This document shows positions 7,714-15,402 of a stretch of DNA of 26,986 bases, piece after piece. The DNA is taken from NCBI GenBank assembly GCA_002396125.1, contig DGWL01000044.1:951-27936 (forward strand), given 5' to 3'. How positions within the stretch are numbered: the first letter of the stretch is position 1; each line of letters opens with the position of its first letter. A program made the position numbers and the translations under genes. Below the pieces are notes generated by a model. That model worked only from the letters and a program-made list of their open reading frames with translations, was not told the DNA's origin and made no database searches. The DNA is from Porphyromonadaceae bacterium UBA4259. GTDB taxonomy: Bacteria > Bacteroidota > Bacteroidia > Bacteroidales > Muribaculaceae.

Positions 7714-7721
7714 TATATTTG
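7714..7721 (+). promoter_or_regulatory. -7 box of the tatA-tatC operon
   Basis: TATATTTG 32 bases before the tatA ATG. A TTG at 7689-7691 is the nearest -33-like element with a slightly long 22-nt spacer. Confidence 0.55.
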
Positions 7722-7752
7722 CAAGTTATAAACTTAATAAACACTATCTGAT

Positions 7753-8007
7753 ATGTTAAATTCAATATTGTTGCTTTTCGGCTCTTTTGGAGCCCCCGAG
7801 GTAATTATAATTCTTGTTATTATCTTGCTTCTCTTTGGCGGTAAGAAGATTCCTGAACTCATGAAGGGTTTGGGAAAGGGCGTTAAGAGCTTCAAGGAGG
7901 GCATGAACGAGGTGAAAGACGAGATAGAGAAGCCTCTAGAAGATGCTGCCAACGATGTTAAGCGTGTGACTGAGAATAAAGATTCAGTAACTAATAGCGA
8001 TAAGTAA
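7753..8007 (+). CDS. tatA: Twin-arginine translocase subunit TatA
   Basis: 84 residues. One N-terminal membrane helix (PEVIIILVIILLLFGGKKIP) leads through the conserved FGGKKIPEL hinge into an amphipathic helix (LMKGLGKGVKSFKEGMNE) and a charged, acidic tail. This is the complete TatA/E plan. TatA multimerises to form the pore of the Tat pathway, which exports folded, often cofactor-containing proteins across the inner membrane. tatC follows after 13 bases; no tatB is seen, as is usual where one TatA-like protein serves both roles. Confidence 0.95.
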   Translation: MLNSILLLFGSFGAPEVIIILVIILLLFGGKKIPELMKGLGKGVKSFKEGMNEVKDEIEKPLEDAANDVKRVTENKDSVTNSDK

Positions 8008-8020
8008 ACGCCTATTCCTT

Positions 8021-8821
8021 ATGCCCGAGGAGAACAAGGAACAGTTGCAGGAAATGTCGTTCTGGGACCACCTCGACGTGTTGCGTGGGGTTCTGGTGAA
8101 GATTGCTGTGGTGGTGATGGTTGTGGCTATTGCATTTTTTATGTTTATGCCAAGCATCTTTGACAACATCATCTTGGCACCATGCAAAGGTGACTTTGTG
8201 CTCTATAGGCTTTTTGAGAAGATAACGACAGGTGTGCCCGGACTGCCTCAATTCTCAACTCAAGGGTTTCATGTAGAACTCATCAACATCCAGCTGGCAT
8301 CGCAATTCTTCATCCACATGAGCACTTCGTTCTGGCTGGCGCTGGTATTCTCGTTCCCAGTGGTGATTTACTTGCTGTGGACATTTGTCTCTCCGGCTCT
8401 TTATGAGAATGAGAAACGTGGCATCAAGCGCGCTTTTGCGTTTGGCAACCTCATGTTCTTCTTGGGTGTGGCAGTGGGCTACTTTGTGGTTTTTCCTGTC
8501 ACACTGCGATTCCTGGCCGACTATCATGTGAGCCAGATGGTTCCTAACCAAATTTCGCTCGACAGCTACATGGACACTTTCTTGATGCTTATTTTTGTGA
8601 TGGGCATCATCTTTGAGTTGCCGCTGCTTGCATGGTTATTGGGAAACATGGGGGTGTTGCATCGCGACTTTTTCCGCAAGTATCGTCGCCATGCCATTGT
8701 GGCACTGCTGATTCTCGCGGCTTTCATCACTCCCACCGGCGACCCCTTCACTCTCACTATAGTGTTTTTACCCATTTATCTCCTCTATGAGATGAGTGCT
8801 TGGCTGGTGAAGAAGAATTAA
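8021..8821 (+). CDS. tatC: Twin-arginine translocase receptor subunit TatC
   Basis: 266-residue inner-membrane protein that recognises twin-arginine signal peptides. It opens with the family signature MSFWDHLDVLRG (12-23). Later come FPVVIYLLWTFVSPALYENEK, containing the conserved first-periplasmic-loop P and the cytoplasmic-loop E-K, and six membrane spans in total, ending with ALLILAAFITPTGDPFTLTIVFLPIYLLYEMS. An insert between the first two spans (residues about 50-85, PCKGDFVLYRLFEK..) is longer than in proteobacteria but common in Bacteroidetes. Same operon as tatA. Confidence 0.95.
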   Translation: MPEENKEQLQEMSFWDHLDVLRGVLVKIAVVVMVVAIAFFMFMPSIFDNIILAPCKGDFVLYRLFEKITTGVPGLPQFSTQGFHVELINIQLASQFFIHMSTSFWLALVFSFPVVIYLLWTFVSPALYENEKRGIKRAFAFGNLMFFLGVAVGYFVVFPVTLRFLADYHVSQMVPNQISLDSYMDTFLMLIFVMGIIFELPLLAWLLGNMGVLHRDFFRKYRRHAIVALLILAAFITPTGDPFTLTIVFLPIYLLYEMSAWLVKKN

Positions 8822-8916
8822 TAGTTATTAGAGACCCTCCCAACTTGGTTATAGTTCAATAATATACTTGAATATTTCACTATTCTGTTACTCAACAACT
8901 TTACAATATTATACTT

Positions 8917-10266
8917 ATGAAAAATAAAAGAATTGGCTTTGCAACTCGCATGGGGGCTGTGGCAGCAACTGTGGGGAGTGCGGTGGGACTCGGCAACATC
9001 TGGCGTTTCCCTTATCAAGCTGGAGAAAACGGCGGTGGTGCCTATATTCTTGTTTACCTTATTTGTGTCCTGTTGCTTGGAGTACCTATCATGATGTCGG
9101 AGTTTGTGATTGGACGTTCAACTCACAAGAGTATGAAGGGAGCTGTTGAGCAACTCACCCCAGGCTCGCCTTTTAAATATTTTGCCTATATAGGTGTTCT
9201 TGGAGCTTTGCTAATCTGCGGCTACTATAGTGTGGTGTGTGGATGGGTAATAGAGTATTTGTGGAGTTCGGTAAGCGGCAACCTGCTAGGTCACACTACC
9301 GAGCAATATTCGCAGATTTTCAACACCTTCGTGGGAAATCCCGATCGCTGCGTGTTGTGGACTCTGCTTTTCTTGTTATTAAATTTCCTTGTGCTGAGCC
9401 GTGGTGTGGAAAAAGGCATTGAACGCATTGCCAACGTGATGATGCCATTCCTCTTCCTTCTCCTTATTGTTTTTTGTGTCAACTCATTATTGTTGCCCGA
9501 TTCTGACGAGGGCATGGAGTTTCTCTTTGATATCGACTTCGATGATCTTGGTTGGAAGGGCGTGGTCGACGCAATGGGGCAGTCGTTTATGTCGCTGTCG
9601 CTTGGTGTGACGTGCCTCATCACCTTTTCATCTTATTTCAAGGATGACAGCAATCTCATGAAAGATGCCGTGACTATATCGTCGCTCGATACCTTGGTGG
9701 CTATATTGGCCGGCATAATGATATTCCCTGCAGTGTTCTCATTTGAACTTGAGCCCAATGCGGGTCCTAAGCTCATTTTTGAGATTTTACCCACCATTTT
9801 CCAGCAGTTGCCTGGTGGCACCATCTGGGCAGTCCTTTTCTTTGTTTTATTGTTTTTTGCATCAATCACCTCAACTATTTCGCTTAGCGAGATTTCCATT
9901 GCTTTCTTGATTGATGAATACAAAATTTCGCGCATGAAGGCCATAGCTATTACGGCAACGTTAATGACCATTGTGGCTGTGCTGAGTGCTTTGTCTTTCA
10001 GTACTTTGAGCGACATACAACTGCTTGGTCGCAACATCTTTGACTTCCTCGACTTTGTGGGACCCAATATCTTCATGCTTCTTGGAGGGCTTGTTACGGC
10101 CGTTTATGTTGGGTGGGTGTTAAAGAAAGATGTTATACACAATCAGTTGACCAATGGAGGCAAGCACAAGGCTTCGTTTGTTCAAGCCTATGTTGTCTTT
10201 TGCTTGCGCTACATCGCTCCCGTGGCCATTGTGATAATCTTCCTATATTATATAGGTGTAATTTGA
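8917..10266 (+). CDS. Sodium-dependent symporter, NSS (SNF) family
   Basis: 449 residues with about 11-12 membrane helices in the LeuT fold. The broken first helix shows the signature ATVGSAVGLGNIWRFPYQAGENGGGAY (residues about 15-41), whose backbone and Asn coordinate Na+ and substrate. SFMSLSLGVTCLITFSSYF corresponds to helix 6, the second substrate and ion site. FFASITSTISLSEI is the helix 8 Na+ site with its paired polar residues. Bacterial members move amino acids or related amines; the substrate cannot be told from sequence. A 95-base gap separates it from tatC, with no terminator seen. folP follows after 19 bases, so NSS, folP and perhaps cdaA may share a transcript. Confidence 0.9.
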   Translation: MKNKRIGFATRMGAVAATVGSAVGLGNIWRFPYQAGENGGGAYILVYLICVLLLGVPIMMSEFVIGRSTHKSMKGAVEQLTPGSPFKYFAYIGVLGALLICGYYSVVCGWVIEYLWSSVSGNLLGHTTEQYSQIFNTFVGNPDRCVLWTLLFLLLNFLVLSRGVEKGIERIANVMMPFLFLLLIVFCVNSLLLPDSDEGMEFLFDIDFDDLGWKGVVDAMGQSFMSLSLGVTCLITFSSYFKDDSNLMKDAVTISSLDTLVAILAGIMIFPAVFSFELEPNAGPKLIFEILPTIFQQLPGGTIWAVLFFVLLFFASITSTISLSEISIAFLIDEYKISRMKAIAITATLMTIVAVLSALSFSTLSDIQLLGRNIFDFLDFVGPNIFMLLGGLVTAVYVGWVLKKDVIHNQLTNGGKHKASFVQAYVVFCLRYIAPVAIVIIFLYYIGVI

Positions 10267-10285
10267 ATCTTGGCTGTTATTCAAT

Positions 10286-11161
10286 ATGGATGACTTCAGG
10301 AAATATAGTCTCAATCTGCATGGCCGACTGATGGAAATCGACCGGCCACTTATAATGGGCATAATTAACGCTACACCCGATTCGTTCTATAATGCGAGTC
10401 GCACTCTTGAGCCTGAGCTCATTGCAGAGCGTGCGGGTATTATGCTGCGAGAAGGTGCCGATATTATCGACATTGGCGCTTGCTCAACACGTCCTGGTGC
10501 TCAACTTGTTGATGAGAACGAGGAAATTAAGCGTCTTGATGTCGCTATCAAGGCAGTGCGCGCCTCAACAGGTAATGATGTCATAATATCGGTCGATACA
10601 TTCCGTGCCGATGTTGCACGCCATTGCGTTGAGCATCTTGGTGTTGATATCGTTAATGATATCTCGGGAGGTGACCTTAACCCTCTCATGCACTCTACAA
10701 TTGCTCAGCTGCAGGTGCCTTACATCGTGATGCACATGCGAGGCACTCCCTCTACAATGCAGCAGCTCACCGACTACAATGGAGATGTGGCTGCCGTGGT
10801 GCTTGAGCAACTGGCGCAAAAGGTTGATGAGTTGCATCAGCAAGGTATTAACGACGTGATTGCCGACCCGGGGTTTGGCTTCGCCAAAACCACAGAGCAG
10901 AACTATCGTCTCATTTCGCGTCTTGAAGTGTTTCATGCTCTGAGGGTGCCTCTACTGGTGGGAATATCGCGCAAGTCGATGATTCAGCAGGCTCTGCGTT
11001 GCCAGGCACAAGATGCCCTCAATGGCACCACGGTTCTCAACACCATCGCACTACTTAAGGGCGCTCACATCTTGCGTGTTCATGATGTTAAAGCTGCTGT
11101 CGAGGCACGCACGATAGTTGGGTTACTAAATAGCAATAGTCAATCAGACAGTGACAACTGA
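10286..11161 (+). CDS. folP: Dihydropteroate synthase
   Basis: 291 residues; condenses p-aminobenzoate with dihydropterin pyrophosphate in folate synthesis and is the sulfonamide target. Family motifs appear in order: IMGIINATPDSFYNAS (23-38), DIGACSTRPGAQ (62-73), SVDTFRADVA, VNDISGG, YIVMHMRGTPSTMQ (146-159), DPGFGFAKTTEQN (194-206), LLVGISRKSM (223-232) and the C-terminal RVHDVKAAVEA (264-274). The last two residues and the stop (GAC AAC TGA) are themselves part of a heptanucleotide repeat that runs up to the cdaA start. Adjacency to cdaA is common in Bacteroidetes. Confidence 0.97.
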   Translation: MDDFRKYSLNLHGRLMEIDRPLIMGIINATPDSFYNASRTLEPELIAERAGIMLREGADIIDIGACSTRPGAQLVDENEEIKRLDVAIKAVRASTGNDVIISVDTFRADVARHCVEHLGVDIVNDISGGDLNPLMHSTIAQLQVPYIVMHMRGTPSTMQQLTDYNGDVAAVVLEQLAQKVDELHQQGINDVIADPGFGFAKTTEQNYRLISRLEVFHALRVPLLVGISRKSMIQQALRCQAQDALNGTTVLNTIALLKGAHILRVHDVKAAVEARTIVGLLNSNSQSDSDN

Positions 11162-11214
11162 TAACTGACAACTGATAACTGATAACTGACAACTGATAAC
11201 TGACAACTGACAAT
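11152..11214 (+). repeat. Nine tandem heptanucleotide repeats TGAYAAC between folP and cdaA
   Basis: Nine contiguous 7-nt units (TGACAAC or TGATAAC, the last TGACAAT) fill the whole interval with no interruption. The first unit covers the last two sense codons of folP and the second supplies its stop. The last unit abuts the cdaA ATG at 11215. Because 7 is not a multiple of 3, the TGA and TAA in successive units fall in all three frames. Confidence 0.95.
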
Positions 11215-11982
11215 ATGATACCGTTTGGCATAAAAGATATTATCGACATCCTGCTTGTGGCGGGGCTGTTATTCTACATCTATCGCACGATGAAGGAGAG
11301 TGGGGCGCTCAACATCTTTGTGGGAGTCTTTGCTTTTATTGTGGCTTGGATTGTGGTCGATAAGTTGCTCGACATGAAACTGCTGGGCACTATTATGGAT
11401 CGCATTATCGATAGCGGAATCTTTATTCTAATCATCGTTTTTCAAGACCAGATAAAGCGCTTCCTCACCGAGCTCGGATCAAAACGTGGGTGGAAGTCTA
11501 TTGCTAAGTTGTGGCACAGTGGTGAAGATAAGACCGAGCGCAAAAAGTGGATTATGCCCATTGTGTATGCCTGCATGACTCTATCCAAGTCAAAAACAGG
11601 AGCTCTAATAGTTATCAAGAACTCTATTTCACTCGACGACTATGAGCACTCGGGCGACATTATTCGTGCCGAGGTGAATAACCGCTTGCTCGAGAACATC
11701 TTTTTTAAGAATAGCCCGCTGCACGATGGTGCCGTGATAATCGACAATGGCAAGATAATGGCAGCAGGATGTATCCTGCCGGTATCGCACGACACTAGTC
11801 TGCCCAAGTATCTGGGTCTTCGCCACCGCTCGGCATTGGGAATCTCGCAGGCTACCGACGCCATTGCCGTTGTCGTGAGTGAGGAAACCGGCAATATCTC
11901 CTACGCCTATCGTGGTGAGATGTATCTCAAGCTCTCGAGTACCGACCTCGAGCACGCTCTCTCTAAACTTGTGGAAAATTAG
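11215..11982 (+). CDS. cdaA: Diadenylate cyclase CdaA
   Basis: 255 residues; makes cyclic di-AMP from two ATP. The N-terminal third has three membrane helices (IIDILLVAGLLFYIY, LNIFVGVFAFIVAWIVV, IIDSGIFILIIVFQ). The DAC catalytic domain follows with both signatures intact: LHDGAVII (DGA at 171-173) and GLRHRSALGIS (RHR at 203-205). Further typical elements are TGALIVI and AIAVVVSEETGNIS. This is the membrane-bound CdaA/DacA architecture rather than DisA. It lies downstream of folP across a pure heptanucleotide repeat, and the gap after it also holds degenerate heptads. Confidence 0.96.
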   Translation: MIPFGIKDIIDILLVAGLLFYIYRTMKESGALNIFVGVFAFIVAWIVVDKLLDMKLLGTIMDRIIDSGIFILIIVFQDQIKRFLTELGSKRGWKSIAKLWHSGEDKTERKKWIMPIVYACMTLSKSKTGALIVIKNSISLDDYEHSGDIIRAEVNNRLLENIFFKNSPLHDGAVIIDNGKIMAAGCILPVSHDTSLPKYLGLRHRSALGISQATDAIAVVVSEETGNISYAYRGEMYLKLSSTDLEHALSKLVEN

Positions 11983-11988
11983 AGGAAA

Positions 11989-12037
11989 TGAGAACTTAGA
12001 GATGAGAAGTGATAAATGAGATTTGAGAAGTGAATCC
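11989..12037 (+). repeat. Degenerate heptanucleotide repeats between cdaA and the DUF3109 gene
   Basis: Seven consecutive 7-nt blocks keep register: TGAGAAC, TTAGAGA, TGAGAAG, TGATAAA, TGAGATT, TGAGAAG, TGAATCC. A further TGACAAC plus TGGCAAA pair occurs at 12063-12076, just before the ATG at 12081, closely resembling the end of the folP-cdaA repeat. Confidence 0.65.
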
Positions 12038-12080
12038 CTGCAATAAAATCAGAATAATCCGTTGACAACTGGCAAAATAT

Positions 12081-12668
12081 ATGTTTCTAATCAACGATAA
12101 CACTCTTGTGACTCTCGATGTGGTTGAGAGATTCTTCTGCTGTGATATAGACTCTTGTCTGGGGCAATGCTGCATTGATGGCGATGCCGGAGCGCCCATC
12201 ACCGGTGAAGAGGAAGAGATAATAAAAGAAATATTACCCGCGATTTGGAATGACTTGCTGCCGCGCGCTCGACAGGAGATAGAACTTAACGGTGTGTCCT
12301 ATCTCGATCCCGAGGGTGAGCTGGTTACCCAAATTCTCGACAGTGGCAACTGTGTGTTCTCCTGCTATGCTCCTGGCGGGAAGTGCATCTGCGCTATTGA
12401 GAAGGCTTACCGCCAGGGAAAAATCAATTTTATGAAACCCATCTCGTGCGCCCTCTATCCATTGAGGCTCAAGACGCTGCACAACGGTAATGTGGCGGTT
12501 AACTACCACCGGTGGAAGATTTGCAAGAGCGCCGAGGTGATGGGACGCGGAAAGGGTATCAGGGTTTACCAGTTCCTCAAAGAACCCCTCATAAGGCGAT
12601 TCGGTCAAGCTTGGTATGACGAACTTGTGGCCAACTGCGAACTTTATATCAAGCAATACCTGACGTAA
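12081..12668 (+). CDS. DUF3109 family cysteine-rich protein
   Basis: 195 residues without a signal peptide or membrane span, so cytoplasmic. It carries twelve cysteines (20, 21, 26, 30, 31, 91, 95, 102, 104, 123, 148, 186). The order is FFCCDIDSCLGQCCIDGDAGAPIT, then NCVFSCYAPGGKCIC and FMKPISCALYPLRL, the DUF3109 pattern, related in spirit to YkgJ-type CxxC-rich proteins thought to bind zinc or an Fe-S cluster. The ATG is chosen because the conserved N-terminal strand (INDNTLVTLDVVE) begins immediately after it. It lies 98 bases after cdaA with no terminator between. A bidirectional terminator follows. No reaction is known to me. Confidence 0.88.
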   Translation: MFLINDNTLVTLDVVERFFCCDIDSCLGQCCIDGDAGAPITGEEEEIIKEILPAIWNDLLPRARQEIELNGVSYLDPEGELVTQILDSGNCVFSCYAPGGKCICAIEKAYRQGKINFMKPISCALYPLRLKTLHNGNVAVNYHRWKICKSAEVMGRGKGIRVYQFLKEPLIRRFGQAWYDELVANCELYIKQYLT

Positions 12669-12669
12669 T

Positions 12670-12704
12670 AAAAAAAAGGACTGGGGTGCCCCGGTCCTTT
12701 ATTA
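12670..12704. terminator. Bidirectional terminator between the convergent DUF3109 gene and trpS
   Basis: AAAGGAC-t-GGGG-TG-CCCC-g-GTCCTTT hairpin (12675-12700), flanked by an A tract on the left and T-rich sequence on the right. It can end transcripts from both strands. Confidence 0.88.
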
Positions 12705-12724
12705 TTTATAATTAAACGAAGTTC

Positions 12725-13813
12725 TTATTTCGCTTTAAAATACTCCGATTGCCGGCGTATCAGCTCAGTGTCTTCAAAGTAGTTAATCTTCATGGCGTTG
12801 CGCACCTCGTCCATCGTTTGGGCAGCCGTCTCGCGAGCTTTCTCGGTGCCGCGACGCAGGATATTGTAAATCTCGGGAATGTCTTGTTCCAATTCACGGC
12901 GGCGCTGGCGAATGGGCTCAAGCATCTCATTGAGGATGCTATTGAGGAGCTTCTTGCACTTCACGTCTCCCAAACCGCCGCGGCGGTAGTGGTCCTTCAT
13001 CTCGTCGAGATTTTGATAGTCGGGGAGATACTTGGCAAAGTCTTCGTCGCAAGAGAAGGCGTCAAGATAGGTGAACACCGCATTGCCTTCAACAGTGCCG
13101 GGGTCACTCACGTTCAAGTGATTGGGGTCGGTGAACATGGAGCGAACCTTTTGCCACACTGTATCGGCGTCATCGCTCAAGTAGATGCAGTTGCCCAGGC
13201 TCTTACTCATCTTTTCCTTGCCGTCGGTGCCGGGAAGGCGACGTGCGGTCTGGTTCTCGGGTAGCATGATGTCGGGCTCAACAAGCACTTCGCCATAGGT
13301 GCTGTTGAAGCGACGCACCAGTTCGCGAGTGAGCTCAATCATGGGCTCTTGGTCTTCGCCAACGGGAACCACGGTCGACTTGAACAAAGTGATATCGGCG
13401 GCTTGGCTCACCGGGTAGCAGAAAAATCCCAGTGGAATATTTGCCTCAAAGTTGCGCATCTTAATCTCGGTCTTCACCGTGGGGTTGCGTTGCACGCGAC
13501 TCACTGTCACCAGGTTCATCAGGTAGGTGGTGAGCTCGGCCAGTTCAGGAATCTGGCTTTGGATGAAGATGATGCACTTCTCGGGGTCTAGTCCGGCCGA
13601 CAGGTAATCGAGTGCAACTTCGATGATGTTTTGGCGTATCTTCTCGGGATTGTCGGCATTGTCGGTGAGTGCTTGGACATCGGCCATGAAGACAAACATT
13701 TTCTCATAATCTCCTGCATTTTGCAGTTCCACGCGGCGGCGCAACGATCCCACATAGTGACCCAAATGTAGCTTGCCGGTGGGACGGTCGCCTGTTAATA
13801 TAACTTTACTCAT
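12725..13813 (-). CDS. trpS: Tryptophanyl-tRNA synthetase
   Basis: 362 residues, class I aminoacyl-tRNA synthetase charging tRNA-Trp. It shows the HIGH-type motif KLHLGHY (14-20) after TGDRPTG, VGEDQEPMIELTR (151-163) that binds the tryptophan/adenylate region, and a perfect KMSKS loop (201-205, GKEKMSKSLGN). Length and order are normal. A full promoter lies at 13874-13904. I see no T-box or leader peptide in the upstream region. Confidence 0.98.
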   Translation of the reverse strand: MSKVILTGDRPTGKLHLGHYVGSLRRRVELQNAGDYEKMFVFMADVQALTDNADNPEKIRQNIIEVALDYLSAGLDPEKCIIFIQSQIPELAELTTYLMNLVTVSRVQRNPTVKTEIKMRNFEANIPLGFFCYPVSQAADITLFKSTVVPVGEDQEPMIELTRELVRRFNSTYGEVLVEPDIMLPENQTARRLPGTDGKEKMSKSLGNCIYLSDDADTVWQKVRSMFTDPNHLNVSDPGTVEGNAVFTYLDAFSCDEDFAKYLPDYQNLDEMKDHYRRGGLGDVKCKKLLNSILNEMLEPIRQRRRELEQDIPEIYNILRRGTEKARETAAQTMDEVRNAMKINYFEDTELIRRQSEYFKAK

Positions 13814-13873
13814 AACAATTCTTTTATTTCAAGTCTTTTATTTATTAGGTCTTTTTATCTACATTTTGAGATG

Positions 13874-13904
13874 CAAAGTTAATAAAAAACATTAACATTG
13901 CAAT
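13874..13904 (-). promoter_or_regulatory. trpS: trpS promoter
   Basis: Minus-strand TTG (13903-13901), 19-nt spacer, TAACTTTG (13881-13874), about 60 bases before the trpS ATG. Confidence 0.7.
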
Positions 13905-13996
13905 AATGCTTGCGGGCAAATCTTGGTGGCTTTTGTGTGTTTTTGTCTCCCGGTGCGATATTTTTGTGGAATTATGATATAATAATTGCTGTTTTT

Positions 13997-14028
13997 CTTG
14001 CATATTACGTTGGAAAATGCTACATTTG
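13997..14028 (+). promoter_or_regulatory. Promoter of a candidate small RNA
   Basis: CTTG (13997-14000), 20-nt spacer, TACATTTG (14021-14028) on the plus strand, facing away from trpS. The -7 box is exact; the -33 is three of four bases. The predicted start is near 14035. Confidence 0.55.
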
Positions 14029-14034
14029 TGCGTT

Positions 14035-14233
14035 TTTAATATCGGTGATTTCTTGTCGATTTTTGGTACTAACAAGGCATTGTAATTTTCAACCTCAATT
14101 TTAACGGCTGGATTGATGCAGTGCCATCATTCATAAAAATTGGTTACATTCTTCTATTAAGCAGATTCTTAAACGATCCATTTGGAAGAACACTAGATTA
14201 GGAGGTGATTAAAAATCCTCCTAATCTTTTTCT
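14035..14233 (+). ncRNA. Candidate small RNA of about 200 nt between trpS and the S1-domain gene
   Basis: The 465-base gap between trpS and the next gene contains a plus-strand promoter and a strong plus-strand terminator about 200 bases apart. Both neighbouring genes are on the minus strand, so neither needs that terminator. No convincing ORF lies inside; the only ATG of note encodes six codons (ATG CAG TGC CAT CAT TCA TAA). Apart from the terminator I see only weak internal hairpins (for example TTCTT 14166-14170 with AAGAA 14186-14190). The family is not recognised. The call rests on the promoter-terminator pair, not on homology. Confidence 0.5.
14195..14233 (+). terminator. Intrinsic terminator of the candidate small RNA
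   Basis: AGATTAGGAGG (14195-14205) pairs perfectly with CCTCCTAATCT (14217-14227) across an 11-nt loop, followed by TTTTTC. On the minus strand no T run follows, so it acts on plus-strand transcripts. Confidence 0.85.
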
Positions 14234-14278
14234 ATAGGTATTCCTTTATTATTTGTTGATTGTTATTCTTGTGGTGAC

Positions 14279-15106
14279 TTATGAGAGACGCACCTCGTCG
14301 CCTAGGGTGATTTTGTGTTGCTTATAGAGCAGACCCAATGCTTTCTTGAAGTCCTTCTTGCTGCAATTGAATGTGCGCATGATGTCATCGGGCGACGATT
14401 TGTCATTGAGCGGCATGGTCCCATTATTATTATCAAGATAATCGAGAATTAAGGTGGCAAGGTCGTCGACGCGTAGTTTTTCAATCTTTGCAAGAGTGAC
14501 ATCTATTTTGCCATCATCGCGCACCTGCTTGATGAAACCCATATGATGCTCGCCAATGTTCACGTGTTGATAAAGTTCGTTATTGTAAATCATTCCCCAG
14601 TGCTGGCTGTTGACGATCACTCGATATCCAATCTCCATTTGTTGAGTGATGAGAACGTCAACCTTTTGGCGGTGGTAATAGTCAGGGAGGCTTTTGTCAA
14701 GGAACTTGTCGAGCTTGGCACTGGCTGTGATGCGACCGCTGCTCTTGTCGAGATAAATATATACAATGTAGCTGCGTCCGGCCTGCATTCTCACGCGCTG
14801 CTCGCGAAAGGGAACAAGCAGGTCTTTGGCAACAAGTCCCCATTCAAGGAATGCGCCGATGGCGTTCACCGCCTTAACCCTTAGCAGGGAAAATTGCCCC
14901 ACAGTGGCATGAGGGTGTTCGGTGGTGGCAACCGGGCGATTTTCCGAGTCGTTATAGACAAACACTTCCATCATGTCGTCGAGTTCTTCGTCACCCGTGA
15001 GATATCGCTTTGGCAGTAACACTTCATTACCTTCCTTGTCAATTAAGTAGGCTCCAAAGTCAACAAATCTATTTACCATTAACGTGTTGTATTCTCCAAT
15101 CTTCAT
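14279..15106 (-). CDS. CvfB-like S1-domain RNA-binding protein
   Basis: 275 residues, cytoplasmic. The N-terminal part (VNRFVDFGAYLIDKEGNEVLLPKRYL and AIGAFLEWGLVAKDLLVPFREQ) repeats the S1-type beta-barrel pattern with the VxxxxxFGAYL / GAFLEWG strand-turn. A third S1-like segment (VNIGEHHMGFIKQVRDDGKIDVTL) and a C-terminal winged-helix-like region (PDDIMRTFNCSKKDFKKALGLLYKQHKI) follow. This is the CvfB/YitL architecture, known from Gram-positive bacteria to bind RNA and affect virulence-gene expression. It is a single gene on the minus strand. An imperfect -7 box (TTACTTTG at 15140-15147) precedes it. Confidence 0.88.
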   Translation of the reverse strand: MKIGEYNTLMVNRFVDFGAYLIDKEGNEVLLPKRYLTGDEELDDMMEVFVYNDSENRPVATTEHPHATVGQFSLLRVKAVNAIGAFLEWGLVAKDLLVPFREQRVRMQAGRSYIVYIYLDKSSGRITASAKLDKFLDKSLPDYYHRQKVDVLITQQMEIGYRVIVNSQHWGMIYNNELYQHVNIGEHHMGFIKQVRDDGKIDVTLAKIEKLRVDDLATLILDYLDNNNGTMPLNDKSSPDDIMRTFNCSKKDFKKALGLLYKQHKITLGDEVRLS

Positions 15107-15402
15107 AAGCCAATATCTGATACTTTGTTTTTACTTGTGCAAAGTAACAAAATAAAAGTGTTTTTCCTTTATTAAAAAATGTTAAGATGTGGCGAGCGTA
15201 ATGCAGTAAATCAACACAAATGGTGTTTAGAGAGTGAAAATAAGAGGAAAAAACATCGATTTTACCATTTTTGGCGAGTTTTATTCTCCTATTGTTGAAA
15301 ACTTTATGTAGATTTGCAATCTAGAATGCATTAAACTTTTAATTAGTGCGCAAGTCTAAGCAATGGTTAAATTTGAAAATTAATTTAAAAACACCTAATA
15401 AT
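15107..15402. other. Divergent intergenic region with a -7 box for the downstream exported protein
   Basis: 296 bases between divergently transcribed genes. TAGATTTG at 15309-15316 is a plausible plus-strand -7 box about 87 bases before the ATG at 15403, without a clear -33. No RNA or ORF is convincing; a GTG-started extension of the next gene from 15346 has no signal-peptide character. Confidence 0.4.

Noticed and set aside
11152..11214. Possible CRISPR-like array
   Set aside because: Units of 7 nt with no spacers; a simple tandem repeat.
13910..14104. Plus-strand frame of 64 codons near the candidate sRNA
   Set aside because: It starts upstream of the plus-strand promoter, is rich in Phe/Cys/Ile as expected from T-rich intergenic DNA, and resembles no protein.
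14200..14210. AGGAGGTGA, a perfect anti-16S (Shine-Dalgarno) sequence
   Set aside because: It lies in the stem and loop of a terminator with no start codon at proper distance, and Bacteroidetes rarely use Shine-Dalgarno pairing. Most likely chance.
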